In this document: positions 9,907 to 19,400 of the stretch, one piece after another | Layout: each line of letters begins with the position of its first letter | How positions within the stretch are numbered: position 1 is the first letter of the stretch | Source of the DNA: Hyphococcus sp. | Lineage (GTDB): Bacteria; Pseudomonadota; Alphaproteobacteria; Caulobacterales; Parvularculaceae | Length of the DNA: 64,000 bases | Assembly (NCBI GenBank): GCA_021776375.1 | Contig: JAJFGA010000055.1 | Location: forward strand, 55,813 to 119,812 | Direction: 5' to 3' | The notes under the pieces: model-generated | What the model saw: the letters and a program-made list of their open reading frames with translations, nothing else | The model's database searches: none | Told to the model about the DNA's origin: nothing | Position numbers and translations under genes: made by a program

Positions 9907-10868
9907 AACTGCTGGTTGTCATCACATCCTACCAAGCGAGGGACCTGACCTTGGCTTGCCTGCAATCCCTGGCCGGTGAAGTGGCGGCCAACCCGGGCAT
10001 GAAGGTCGGCATCTGCGACAATGGCAACGAAGACGATACCGCGAGCTTTCTAAACCAGGCCGTTGTCGACAATGGCTGGCAAGACTGGGTTTATATCAAG
10101 ACGGTGACGCCAAACCGAGGCTTTTCCGGCGGCAACAATGTGATCTTGAACGATGCTTTGGAATCAGATGCCGACTATGACTACTATCTGCTGCTCAACG
10201 CCGATACGATTGTGCGCCCCTGCGCAATTAAGCGCTTACTCGAGACCGCTAGCAATAATCCCGAAATTGGCATTGTCGGGCCGAGAGTTGAAGATACAAA
10301 GGGCGGCGCGCAGGTTAGCTGTTTCAGATACATATCCCCATTGAGTGAATTTATTCGCTCAGCCGAAACCGGACCTATTACGAAGTTATTCAAAAAATGG
10401 GACGTGCCAATTCAACCATCGAAAAATCCCATAACTCCGCAATGGACCAGTTTTTGTTGTGCATTGATACGCAAGGAAGTGATTCAGGAAATCAGTGTCC
10501 TTGATGAAGGGTATTTTCTCTATTTCGATGATGTCGATTATTGCCGATCCGCACAAAACGCTGGTTGGGGCATATCGCATCAACCAGAAGCCGTTGTTGT
10601 GCACCTGAAAGGTCAGAGCAATCCGGTGGTCAAAAATGCCGCCATGTTGCAAAGGCGCCCTGGATACTGGTATCGATCAAGAAGCTGGTATTTCAATAAA
10701 TTTTACGGAAGAGCGGGATTGCTGACCGCAAACCTGCTCTGGCATGGCGGTAGGGTAATTTCATTACTACGGGAACTTGTCGGAAACAAAAAACCACATA
10801 TTTGCGAGCGCGAGTGGCTCGACATCTGGATGGGTTTTAGTTCTTCCAAAAACAAACCACGACCCTGA
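9903..10868 (+). CDS. Family 2 glycosyltransferase, rhamnosyltransferase-like
   Basis: The 321-residue GT-A protein starts MKLLVVITSYQARDLTLACL, has PNRGFSGGNN (the glycine-rich sugar-nucleotide segment of rhamnosyltransferase-like GT2s), an LLLNADTIV donor/metal motif near residue 100, and an EGYFLYFDDVDYCRSAQNAG region for the catalytic base. No membrane helix is present, so it is probably a peripheral enzyme at the cytoplasmic face of the inner membrane. It is the last gene of the plus-strand sugar block and overlaps the preceding SDR by 4 bp. Donor and acceptor are unknown; a deoxysugar made by the same block is the natural guess. Confidence 0.88.
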   Translation: MKLLVVITSYQARDLTLACLQSLAGEVAANPGMKVGICDNGNEDDTASFLNQAVVDNGWQDWVYIKTVTPNRGFSGGNNVILNDALESDADYDYYLLLNADTIVRPCAIKRLLETASNNPEIGIVGPRVEDTKGGAQVSCFRYISPLSEFIRSAETGPITKLFKKWDVPIQPSKNPITPQWTSFCCALIRKEVIQEISVLDEGYFLYFDDVDYCRSAQNAGWGISHQPEAVVVHLKGQSNPVVKNAAMLQRRPGYWYRSRSWYFNKFYGRAGLLTANLLWHGGRVISLLRELVGNKKPHICEREWLDIWMGFSSSKNKPRP

Positions 10869-10926
10869 AGCCGTGTTTTTCATGCTGATCCGGAGGCGCC
10901 GACTTGAGCAATATCAAGGCGCGCCC

Positions 10927-12216
10927 TCAGTCCCAGACAAACCTGTCTAGCTGGTTCATTTTCCTCCAATAGCGGCCATAGAGGCTAAACATGGAGAGGC
11001 GTGGCGGTTTCTGGCGGGCGGTCTGTAACCATTGCTCGTGCCACTCGCGAGATAAATTGTTCGCTTCTTCCATAGACATGGCGCCAGTGAATACGGACAT
11101 TAGCTGAACTTCCAACGCGTCGCGTGACATGCGCAACGCATCACGAAAGGGTTTGTCCCATAGCGCCCTGCGATGCACCCATTCGAACTGCCGCCATAAA
11201 TTATCGCCAGCCTTCTGCCCGTCTGTTTGCTCCATATAAAGAGTATTAGAAAAATCAAAGCCCACAGGTTTGAACAAAGACAGGCACGGCGCCGATGTGC
11301 CGGTCACCATGACCTCCGGTAGACGCCCAGCTTTCAGCTTGACGATCATTGATCCGCAAGTTTGGCTAGGCCGGATCAGCCCGCCCGCATGCATACAAAG
11401 ATCGCCATTACTATGCCTGGCAAAGTTACTCTCATCGGTTTGGTGTTGGCGCAGGTTAGCGGCAAGCGCTGCCAGCGAAATTGAGTTGGTTTTGGTCTGG
11501 CGCTCTAAACACCGCAAACTCAGCTTCTGTCGGTTATGCGCCCGGCCCATGAAAGCCATGAAGCGCGTGTCAAATGCTTTGGCAAAGTTAAACACGCCCT
11601 TACCGGTAAAATAACCCTCTTTTTTAGCAAAGTCCTCCAGTCCGGATTTGGCGAGATCATATTCGCAACCGATGGAAAGCCGGTTGGATATAGCCCCCAG
11701 GGTTTCGACTTTCCTGGCCGCCCACCATTGCCCCGCAGTTTCCAGAATCCAGGCTTCATTGGCGTCGGCGATGATGAAGCTGTTGTCATAACGGAAAGAT
11801 TTTTCGCGAAACCCGGCGGGCCCGCCCTGACCATGTTCATCAAGCAAGTCCGTTATTACGCAGAGGGCGGACGATGCGGTTTTCCCGCGTTCCAGACCGA
11901 GGCGCAGCAGGTCCATTCCCAACAAAGCCTCGCCAGTCTTTTTTACCAGCTTCGTAAAGACGGCCTCATTGCCGATGGCAACGCCCTGGTCATTAACCCC
12001 CATTTCAGCGCCCCAAATCCACTCAGGCTTGGAGAGAATAACGCCGAACCGGTCCGGGATCTGAGGAATTTGCAAATAAGTCGTCTGCACAGTGGGACGC
12101 TTGTCACCAGATACCGGCGCAATGCGCTGGATTATTTGCGGCTCGCTCACTTCACGATCGCTGTTTTTGGCGAAAAACATCGTGTCGTTTTGGCGTATGA
12201 TCTGGGTGTCACACAT
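10927..12216 (-). CDS. Secernin-like C69 family Ntn-hydrolase
   Basis: The 429-residue protein begins MCDTQIIRQNDTMFFAKNSD, so removal of Met1 would expose Cys2 as the N-terminal nucleophile. FAKNSDR, WIWGAEMGVNDQGVAIGNEA and LLGMDLLRLGLERG are the secernin/C69 hallmark blocks. The family includes dipeptidases and proteins without proven peptidase activity. The start overlaps the 3' end of the aminotransferase-kinase fusion gene by 8 bp, so the two are co-transcribed and probably coupled. A linked role, for example releasing an amino acid from a peptide that the fusion protein then degrades, is inference. Confidence 0.85.
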   Translation of the reverse strand: MCDTQIIRQNDTMFFAKNSDREVSEPQIIQRIAPVSGDKRPTVQTTYLQIPQIPDRFGVILSKPEWIWGAEMGVNDQGVAIGNEAVFTKLVKKTGEALLGMDLLRLGLERGKTASSALCVITDLLDEHGQGGPAGFREKSFRYDNSFIIADANEAWILETAGQWWAARKVETLGAISNRLSIGCEYDLAKSGLEDFAKKEGYFTGKGVFNFAKAFDTRFMAFMGRAHNRQKLSLRCLERQTKTNSISLAALAANLRQHQTDESNFARHSNGDLCMHAGGLIRPSQTCGSMIVKLKAGRLPEVMVTGTSAPCLSLFKPVGFDFSNTLYMEQTDGQKAGDNLWRQFEWVHRRALWDKPFRDALRMSRDALEVQLMSVFTGAMSMEEANNLSREWHEQWLQTARQKPPRLSMFSLYGRYWRKMNQLDRFVWD

Positions 12217-14590
12217 CGCGCAGTTTTGGCCCTGTCAGACTCATCTTCAGCCTATTGATAAAATGCAAGACCTCTACGCCCATACGTTGCGGACCGGTGA
12301 GCTCTTTCATGAGTTCGGGAATATGTTCGCTTAATATCTCGCCAAGTTTTTGGGCGATCCGGGCGCTATTCGCCATGCTGCCCTGGCGGCTCTTAAGCCA
12401 ACCAAGGTAAGTAAAGGCTCGGATCATGATAAATGCCGGCAACACTTTAAGGTGGTCATCTGACAAAGCCCGGTGCGTTCGATACCCGGCGACATAGGAA
12501 GCCACAAGGTCATCGAAAAATGGCTGATCCGCTTGGGGAAACAGTGATGTGGCCATCTCAAATAAATGCCAACCATATCCGCAATCGTCAAAATCTATGA
12601 GATTCAAATGACCGTCCTTAACCAGAATATTTTCCGGCAGAAAATCAGCATGGATCAGTCCGTAACAATCCTTACCTTTGCCAATCTCTTTCAACAAACC
12701 ATGCAACACCAAACGCGCTTTTAATATCTGGTCTTTCTGGCGGGCAGTGAGGACAGGATGTTCCCAGAACCGTCCCCATAGCGGGTTGTCGCCAAGCAGG
12801 CCGTCTTCATCCCAAGCGTGTCGGTAAAAATCCGCCGGCGGGCGCCAATGCTCCGCCTGATTGTGCAGTTTTGCCGCCAGTTCGCCAAGACGGAAATAAC
12901 GTTCTTCCAATTCCTGTTGAACGCCTTTTTCAACCCGGCCAAGATTATCAAACGCCTCGCCCTCCACCCATGACAACAAACTGCATTGGCGCGGCTCGGC
13001 TACGGCTTCATGTGAAACCGTTACGAATAATTGCTTATCTTTTGTCGGAATAATGGCGGGTGTGTTTATCCCGTCTTCGTTTAGCGCTTGCATCCACAAC
13101 AACTCTGAGCGGAGAGCGGCGTCTGTATGATAACCATGGCGATGAATTCTCAAGGCGTAGCGGTTTCCATCTTTGGTCTTGACCTCAAACACCGTATTTT
13201 CACGATGCTTGAGAAGTTTCAACTCAGCGGGCCTAAGCCCCCACCTTTCCAGAGCCTTTTCCGCCAATGCCTGCGCGGCCTTCACCTTTGGGTCATCCTC
13301 ACCCGGAGCGCCGCCAGTGATCAGGTCGCCCAGATTGTTCACCAGCCAGATGCAAGCATTCTCAAAACGAGTAAGAAGTTCATCGCAATAGAGCCGGTCG
13401 ACAAGCAGCCCGGGTTTAAATTGCAACACCGTGTCGTCAAAACCCGCCGCGATCGCCCAGACGCCATTTTCATAAAGCGCTTTCATCATCCCATAGGCCA
13501 TGGCGCCATCGCTGAATTGCAACCCTATCACCAGGCCTTTTTGGCGAATGGCGGTGAAGAAAGGAAAGCGCGGCTTTATTCGCTCCAGGCCTTCGCGCAA
13601 ATATGTCGCCTGCTCGCGAACATTGCTCAGCGTGGTTTGTGACAGGCTCATCTTCAGCGCTTCCAGCGCCACATGGCAGCCAAGATCAGATCCGCCAAAA
13701 GTTGAGACGTGGCCCCAACCCTTTTCTTCTAGCCATGCGCCGGTCTTTGCGTTCATCACCAGCGCCGCCATCGGATATAAACCACCCGACAACCCCTTAC
13801 CGGTGACCAACATATCCGGCTCGACGTTCCATGCATCTATTGCCCAGCGATGGCCTGTTCGCCCAAGTCCGGTCTGAACTTCATCGGCTAGAAACAACGC
13901 ACCCGTAGCTTCACAAAGCGCCTTCACGCCTTGCAGATAACCCTCTTCAGGAAGAGGAAAGCCGCAAGTCGCGGGAATTGGCTCCATCAAAACGACGGCC
14001 ACATCACGCCCGGATAACGCCTGCTTCATGGCGTGAAGATCATTGAACGGAACTTTGATAAAATCGTCGGGATAATGACTGTTAAAAAAACGTGCGGTTT
14101 CGTCATCTCCCGCGGCGCCAGACAGGCCGGTGCGGCCATGATAACCAGCGTCGAGCGCAACGACTTTACGGCGTCCAGTAGCAAAGCGCGCTGATTTGAT
14201 TGCCACGTCATTGGCTTCACCGCCGCTGGGGGTCAGAACCACGTAGCGCATGTCGCCGGGCGTCGCTTCGATCAGCGCTCGCGCCAGCGCAGCCTTGGGC
14301 TCGGATGGAAAATGGTGGTTGCCTATGTCCCAGTGATCTAGGGCCTTTTTCATCACAGCCACAAGCTGCGGGTTGCGATGGCCCAAGTTAAACGTGCCGC
14401 CATTGAGGTGAAGATCAAACACCTCGCGCCCGTCAACGTCCCAATATTTGTAGCCCTCCCGCCGGTCCGGAACAAAATCGATCCCCCCTTCAAGGAGGCG
14501 CGCTACCCGCCCCGGATAGAGGTGATCATAGACCGTTCTGAATATCCCTTCCTTCTTGCTGGACAAAGATTTGGTTACGGGAAAAGCCAT
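12209..14590 (-). CDS. Class III aminotransferase fused to APH/hydroxylysine-kinase-type kinase
   Basis: Residues 1 to about 440 form a class III PLP enzyme: VLTPSGGEANDVAIK, DAGYHGRTG, LADEVQTGLGRTG and the PLP lysine in LVTGKGLSGGLYP. Residues from about 460 to 790 form an APH/choline-kinase fold with the catalytic GLIHADFLPENIL and metal-binding LIDFDDCG. I prefer the ATG at 14590 (MAFPVTKS), which has GAGAG just upstream; an ATG 13 codons earlier at 14629 lacks a ribosome site. The animal pair HYKK/PHYKPL uses the same two folds to phosphorylate and then eliminate hydroxylysine, so a one-chain kinase plus phospho-lyase is plausible. Its substrate is not known. Secernin follows with 8 bp overlap. 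Confidence 0.85.
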   Translation of the reverse strand: MAFPVTKSLSSKKEGIFRTVYDHLYPGRVARLLEGGIDFVPDRREGYKYWDVDGREVFDLHLNGGTFNLGHRNPQLVAVMKKALDHWDIGNHHFPSEPKAALARALIEATPGDMRYVVLTPSGGEANDVAIKSARFATGRRKVVALDAGYHGRTGLSGAAGDDETARFFNSHYPDDFIKVPFNDLHAMKQALSGRDVAVVLMEPIPATCGFPLPEEGYLQGVKALCEATGALFLADEVQTGLGRTGHRWAIDAWNVEPDMLVTGKGLSGGLYPMAALVMNAKTGAWLEEKGWGHVSTFGGSDLGCHVALEALKMSLSQTTLSNVREQATYLREGLERIKPRFPFFTAIRQKGLVIGLQFSDGAMAYGMMKALYENGVWAIAAGFDDTVLQFKPGLLVDRLYCDELLTRFENACIWLVNNLGDLITGGAPGEDDPKVKAAQALAEKALERWGLRPAELKLLKHRENTVFEVKTKDGNRYALRIHRHGYHTDAALRSELLWMQALNEDGINTPAIIPTKDKQLFVTVSHEAVAEPRQCSLLSWVEGEAFDNLGRVEKGVQQELEERYFRLGELAAKLHNQAEHWRPPADFYRHAWDEDGLLGDNPLWGRFWEHPVLTARQKDQILKARLVLHGLLKEIGKGKDCYGLIHADFLPENILVKDGHLNLIDFDDCGYGWHLFEMATSLFPQADQPFFDDLVASYVAGYRTHRALSDDHLKVLPAFIMIRAFTYLGWLKSRQGSMANSARIAQKLGEILSEHIPELMKELTGPQRMGVEVLHFINRLKMSLTGPKLRDV

Positions 14591-14743
14591 AGCGCTCTCA
14601 TTGTGATTGTTCTGACGCCAGAAATCCATGAATGGGCGTATTATTCAAGAGACCCTAACAGTTTGAAAGCGCTGCCCGATTGGCTTGACCGAAATCAGCA
14701 TTTCGCGGAGCATGTGGCCAATTGAAGACGGAGACGGCAGGCC

Positions 14744-15871
14744 ATGCGCGGAGCCATAATCCTGAGTGTACTGGCGAGCCTTCTCGCTGCTTGGGCTTGG
14801 CTCATGCAGCCCGCTAATCTGGCGACGGATAACAATCTTCATCTGGAATTGCCTCTGGGTCGTGTAGCGGGACCGGCGCTCGTAGCAATCCAGCCCTGGA
14901 TGGATGAGCGACACTATCAGAACGCCAAACAACTTGGTCATCATCTGGCGGGCTATCTTCAAGCGGCGCGTGATGGGGGCGCTATGCCGGAAGGATCGAT
15001 CGTTGTCTTCCCGGAACATATAGGCACTTGGTTGGTGGCCGCAAAAGCGCCTGCTCAGAGCTTTAAAACCCTGAACAGAAACCGCGCCATGGCATGGCTG
15101 ATTGCCAGTCGTCCTGTGCATTTCACGCGCGCCTATTTTGCATCAGATGAAGATGACCGGCTTGCGGCGGCGCTCTTCCGTATGCAGGCCCCCCGAATGG
15201 CCGCTGATTACACAAAGGTCTTCAGCCGGCTCGCTCAAGATTTCGGCGTTACGATTGTGGCTGGGTCGATTGTCTTGCCGGAGCCTGCCGTACGCGCCGG
15301 ACTTCTTTCTCCGGGCGACGGTCCGCTCTATAATGTGAGCGCCGTCTTTCATGCCGATGGCGGCATTGACCCGAACCTTGTGCGCAAGGTCCATCCCATT
15401 CCTGACGAGGCGGGCTTCACCGCTGCGGCGCCGGCAAAGAGCCTGCCGGTGTTCGAGACTGCCTCAGGTCGCATGGGCGTCCTGATTTGTGCTGATAGTT
15501 GGCATCCTGACGTTTATGCCGTGTTGCGCGCGCAAAGCACGGAAATCATCGCTGTTCCGGCATTTCTTCAACCCACTGGCGTCTGGGAGTCGCCATGGCA
15601 TGGCTATACCACGGGGTGGCCTGAAGACGCCGACAGGTCCGACGTGTTGCGGCTCACTGAACGCGAAGCCTGGATGGGTTATGCGCTGGCAGGCCGCCTT
15701 GGCGACGCTGGCGCGCGACAGGGCGCGACGGCTTTCTTGCGGGGAGAGTTGTGGGACCTTGGATCGGACGGCGCGAATATTCTCGTCAAGGGTAATGATG
15801 CGCGCGTGGCTGGGCGGCGCGATAGCGCATCGATTTCGGCAGCGCCGCTAGCTGCTGCGCCTCCCCTCTGA
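14744..15871 (+). CDS. Membrane-anchored or exported carbon-nitrogen hydrolase (nitrilase superfamily)
   Basis: The 375-residue protein has an N-terminal hydrophobic segment (GAIILSVLASLLAAWAWLM) followed by a nitrilase-superfamily domain. The catalytic triad is visible as Glu in IVVFPEHIG, Lys in VRKVHPIPDE and Cys in VLICADSWHPD. It lacks the multiple N-terminal helices of apolipoprotein N-acyltransferase, so it is not Lnt. The domain should face the periplasm. It is divergent from the aminotransferase-kinase/secernin pair across a roughly 150-bp shared promoter region. An amidase acting on an exported or wall-derived amide is possible; the substrate is unknown. Confidence 0.75.
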   Translation: MRGAIILSVLASLLAAWAWLMQPANLATDNNLHLELPLGRVAGPALVAIQPWMDERHYQNAKQLGHHLAGYLQAARDGGAMPEGSIVVFPEHIGTWLVAAKAPAQSFKTLNRNRAMAWLIASRPVHFTRAYFASDEDDRLAAALFRMQAPRMAADYTKVFSRLAQDFGVTIVAGSIVLPEPAVRAGLLSPGDGPLYNVSAVFHADGGIDPNLVRKVHPIPDEAGFTAAAPAKSLPVFETASGRMGVLICADSWHPDVYAVLRAQSTEIIAVPAFLQPTGVWESPWHGYTTGWPEDADRSDVLRLTEREAWMGYALAGRLGDAGARQGATAFLRGELWDLGSDGANILVKGNDARVAGRRDSASISAAPLAAAPPL

Positions 15872-16096
15872 CAAAATTGGCTCCAGCAAATCCAATACTG
15901 TTCAGCGGCCAATTCGAAGGGGCGGTCGTCGATTTCGTTCGTAACCATGCTCCTTTGTCATAAGTTTCAGGACACTTTTAAGGTAGGGCCAAGGCTCGCG
16001 CGCCTTCGCAAAATCCACTCGCATTCTCCACTGCGGTCCCTATGGCGCCGGCTCAAAACTTGCTTTAACCACTTCGCCTAAGACATGGAGACAGGA

Positions 16097-17146
16097 ATGC
16101 GACTCTTGGTGACCGGCGGGGCCGGGTTTATTGGATCGGCGGTTGTGCGTCAGGCGATTGCCGACGGCCATGACGTGCTCAATATCGACAAGCTCACCTA
16201 TGCGGCCAATCCGGAAAATGTCGCGAGCGTGGCCGACCATGAGCGTTACGAGTTCGCGCAAAAAGACATCTGCGATCAGCCGACGATGGCGGCGTTGTTT
16301 GCTGAATTCAAGCCCGACACGGTGATGCACCTAGCGGCCGAGACGCATGTTGATCGCTCGATTGACGGGCCGCGCACCTTTATCGACACCAACATCATCG
16401 GCACCTACTGCCTGCTGGAGGCGGCGCGAGGCTATGTTGCGTCCGGCGCCGCGCCGGTGGATTTTCGTTTTCACCATATTTCAACTGATGAGGTATACGG
16501 ATCACTGGGGCCGACCGGCGCGTTTACGGAAAACTCTCCCTACCAGCCAAACTCGCCCTATTCAGCCGCCAAAGCATCCTCCGACATGTTGGCGCGCGCC
16601 TGGGCTGAGACGTTTGGCGTTCCCGTCATCGTCACCAACTGTTCAAACAATTACGGCTCGCACCAGTTTCCCGAAAAACTCATTCCTGTGGTCATCATCA
16701 ATGCGCTGGAGGGCAATGATATCCCGGTCTATGGCAAGGGAGACAATGTCCGCGACTGGCTTCATGTGGGCGATCACGCGGATGCTTTGTTGCTGGTCGC
16801 GCAACAGGGGACGCCGGGCGAGACTTATAATATTGGCGGACGGGCCGAACGCACAAACCTTGAGCTGGTGAAAATGATCTGTACGATCCTGGACCAAGAG
16901 CTAACCAGCGCAAGCGCCGCCCCCCATGAAAACCTGATAAGATTTGTCGAGGATCGTCCGGGTCATGATCACCGCTATGCGATTAACTGTGACAAGATTG
17001 AGCGCGAGCTCGGTTGGACGCCGTCTGTCACCATCGAGGAGGGCATGCGCCAGACCGTGCGCTGGTATCTCGATAATAAAGACTGGTGGGCGAAAATTCG
17101 CGACGGCGGCTTTGATACGGCCGCCCGCCAGGGGCTAAAACAATAA
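16097..17146 (+). CDS. rmlB: dTDP-glucose 4,6-dehydratase
   Basis: This is a full-length RmlB: NAD motif VTGGAGFIG, the active-site [12 protein letters not shown] with Thr-Asp-Glu, the Tyr-Lys pair in YSAAKASSD, and NCSNNYG. I place the start at the ATG at 16097 (349 residues), which has GGAG six bases upstream; an in-frame ATG at 16085 would put that GGAG inside the gene. It converts dTDP-glucose to dTDP-4-keto-6-deoxyglucose in the cytoplasm. rmlD follows after 27 bp. rmlA is not in the window and the RmlC-type gene lies 8 kb to the left, so the pathway is split. Confidence 0.95.
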   Translation: MRLLVTGGAGFIGSAVVRQAIADGHDVLNIDKLTYAANPENVASVADHERYEFAQKDICDQPTMAALFAEFKPDTVMHLAAETHVDRSIDGPRTFIDTNIIGTYCLLEAARGYVASGAAPVDFRFHHISTDEVYGSLGPTGAFTENSPYQPNSPYSAAKASSDMLARAWAETFGVPVIVTNCSNNYGSHQFPEKLIPVVIINALEGNDIPVYGKGDNVRDWLHVGDHADALLLVAQQGTPGETYNIGGRAERTNLELVKMICTILDQELTSASAAPHENLIRFVEDRPGHDHRYAINCDKIERELGWTPSVTIEEGMRQTVRWYLDNKDWWAKIRDGGFDTAARQGLKQ

Positions 17147-17173
17147 GCTCAGCAACACAAAGGCGACGACACG

Positions 17174-18028
17174 ATGCGTATTCTTGTTTTTGGGCATAAC
17201 GGCCAGGTTGCGCGTTGCCTGCAAGAAGAAGCCGGCGGCGATCTGATTGCGCTGGGCCGCGATGCTGCTGACCTGATGCAAGACGGCGCCGCGCAATCAG
17301 CCATCACCGCGCATGAGCCCGACGTGGTGATAAACGCCGCCGCCTATACCGCCGTCGATAAAGCTGAGGAAGAAACAGGCGCGGCCGCGCAACTGAACGC
17401 AACTGCGCCGGGTGAAATGGCGCACGCAGCAAAAGCCATCGGCGCTCAATTCCTTCATCTCTCAACCGATTATGTTTTCGACGGCAAGTCGGAGCCCCCC
17501 TATGCAGAAGCTGATACTGCAAATCCGCTCAATGTTTATGGGCGAACAAAACACACTGGCGAGCAGGCAGTGCTTTCGGCATGCCCGCAAGCGATTATAA
17601 TTCGCACCTCCTGGGTGTTTTCAGAATTTGGCGACAATTTCGTCAAAACCATGCTGCGGCTCGGCGCTGAGCGCGACAGCCTCCAGGTGGTTGCTGACCA
17701 GACCGGTGGGCCGACGCCAGCGCGCGATATTGCAAAAATGCTTCTGGCGATTGCCGCAAAGAAACATCGCGGCGCGCCTGGCGATGGGCTTTATCACTAT
17801 CAGGGCGCGCCGACGATCAACTGGGCTGACTTCGCCGGCAAGATATTTGACTATGCCGGGCTGTCGACAGCCATCACCCCGATAGCGACCACGCAATATC
17901 CGACACCGGCCATACGGCCGCTCAAAACCCATCTCAACTGCGGCAAAATCGAACGGGATTTTGGCGTCCCAATGCCGGATTGGCGGGTCAGGCTGCGCCA
18001 AATCATTGATACGCTGAGCCAAAAATAG
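17174..18028 (+). CDS. rmlD: dTDP-4-dehydrorhamnose reductase
   Basis: The 284-residue SDR starts MRILVFGHNGQVARCL, the RmlD-type GxxGQ nucleotide motif. It has VVINAAAYTAVDKAE near residue 60, FLHLSTDYVFDG, and the catalytic Tyr-Lys in NVYGRTKHTGEQ, followed by IIRTSWVFSEFG. These blocks are specific to RmlD. It reduces dTDP-4-keto-rhamnose to dTDP-L-rhamnose with NAD(P)H. It sits 27 bp after rmlB and is probably in the same transcript. A weak hairpin (AGCC/GGCT followed by five T) lies right after the stop and may end some transcripts before sqdB. Confidence 0.93.
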   Translation: MRILVFGHNGQVARCLQEEAGGDLIALGRDAADLMQDGAAQSAITAHEPDVVINAAAYTAVDKAEEETGAAAQLNATAPGEMAHAAKAIGAQFLHLSTDYVFDGKSEPPYAEADTANPLNVYGRTKHTGEQAVLSACPQAIIIRTSWVFSEFGDNFVKTMLRLGAERDSLQVVADQTGGPTPARDIAKMLLAIAAKKHRGAPGDGLYHYQGAPTINWADFAGKIFDYAGLSTAITPIATTQYPTPAIRPLKTHLNCGKIERDFGVPMPDWRVRLRQIIDTLSQK

Positions 18029-18172
18029 AGCCCGGCGACGGCTTTTTGAAAACCGCCCAATTTTTCGCTGAAACAAACACTGACCGCAGGGGTTGCCTAT
18101 TCCGCCTCGCCCGCTCTATGAGAGCAAAGGGCCGAAATAACTAATATTATACAGCGCGGTATGGAGATGAGC

Positions 18173-19357
18173 ATGAAAATCCTGGTTATCGGGGGCGACG
18201 GGTTTTGCGGTTGGCCGACATCGTTACACCTTTCCAACCTTGGCCATGACATCACCATTATCGATGATTTGTCGCGCCGAAAAATCGATGTCGAGCTGGA
18301 AGTGGAATCGCTAACGCCCATCAAGCCGATCTCTGTGCGCCTTGGCGCATGGAAGGAAGTCTCTGGCAAGGATATCAAATTTGAAAACATCAATGTCGCA
18401 AAAAATTATGCGCGACTATTGCACCTTCTCGAAGAAGAAAAGCCGGACGCCATCATCCATTTCGCCGAGCAACGCGCTGCGCCCTATTCGATGAAATCCT
18501 CCTACCACAAACGCTATACGGTCGATAACAATATCAACGCCACCAACAATGTGCTGGCGGCAATTGTTGAATCCGGTATTGACGCCCATCTCGTTCATCT
18601 CGGCACCATGGGCGTTTACGGTTACGGCACCGCCGGCATGAAAATACCTGAAGGCTATCTGCCGATAAAAATCGAGACCGATGACGGCCGCGAGATTCGC
18701 CAGGAAATTCTGTACCCGGCAAATCCCGGCTCGATCTATCACATGACCAAAACACAAGATCAGCTCCTGTTTGCGTTCTATAACAAAAACGACGGGTTGA
18801 AAGTCACCGACCTTCATCAAGGCATCGTCTGGGGCACGCAAACCGCCGAGACCCGCAAGGACGAACGATTGATCAACCGCTTCGATTATGACGGTGATTA
18901 CGGCACTGTCCTCAATCGCTTTTTGATGCAGTCCGCCGTTGGCCATCCGATGACAGTCCATGGCACGGGCGGACAGACACGGGCGTTCATTCATATTCAG
19001 GACACGGTCAAATGCATCCAGCTTGCGGTTGAAAACCCGCCGCAACATGGCGAGCGCGTGCAAATTCTCAATCAGATGACCGAGACCCACCGGGTGCGCG
19101 ATCTTGCTAAAATGATCGCCGACAAAACCGGCGCGGAAATCGCCAATGTCAACAACCCGCGCAATGAGGCGGCGGAAAACGATCTCGACGTCGAAAACCA
19201 ACGCCTGTTGGGGCTCGGCCTGGACCCGATCACGCTTGAGGCGGGGCTGATGGACGAAGTTTCCGAAATCGCTCGAAAATATGCCGACCGTTGCGACAAG
19301 ACGAAAATTCCATGCATCTCTTACTGGACCGACACGCAAAAGAGAGCAAAAACTTAA
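18173..19357 (+). CDS. sqdB: UDP-sulfoquinovose synthase
   Basis: The protein has every SQD1/SqdB hallmark: [15 protein letters not shown] at the N-terminus, [23 protein letters not shown] with the catalytic Thr, YHMTK with the Tyr-Lys pair, and the long conserved [11 protein letters not shown] to [15 protein letters not shown] region. I choose the ATG at 18173 (394 residues), which has GGAG six bases upstream; two further in-frame ATGs lie 6 and 12 bases earlier. It makes UDP-sulfoquinovose from UDP-glucose and sulfite, for sulfolipid SQDG or a sulfonated glycan. No sulfolipid transferase is next to it; it stands 144 bp behind rmlD, so its product may feed either lipid or polysaccharide. Confidence 0.93.
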   Translation: MKILVIGGDGFCGWPTSLHLSNLGHDITIIDDLSRRKIDVELEVESLTPIKPISVRLGAWKEVSGKDIKFENINVAKNYARLLHLLEEEKPDAIIHFAEQRAAPYSMKSSYHKRYTVDNNINATNNVLAAIVESGIDAHLVHLGTMGVYGYGTAGMKIPEGYLPIKIETDDGREIRQEILYPANPGSIYHMTKTQDQLLFAFYNKNDGLKVTDLHQGIVWGTQTAETRKDERLINRFDYDGDYGTVLNRFLMQSAVGHPMTVHGTGGQTRAFIHIQDTVKCIQLAVENPPQHGERVQILNQMTETHRVRDLAKMIADKTGAEIANVNNPRNEAAENDLDVENQRLLGLGLDPITLEAGLMDEVSEIARKYADRCDKTKIPCISYWTDTQKRAKT

Positions 19358-19400
19358 AGTCTTAGTCTTTGTACGAACTGCTCGTGCACAACAGCCATCC

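Noticed and set aside
14744..15871. Apolipoprotein N-acyltransferase
   Set aside because: Only one hydrophobic segment precedes the nitrilase domain, whereas Lnt has several.
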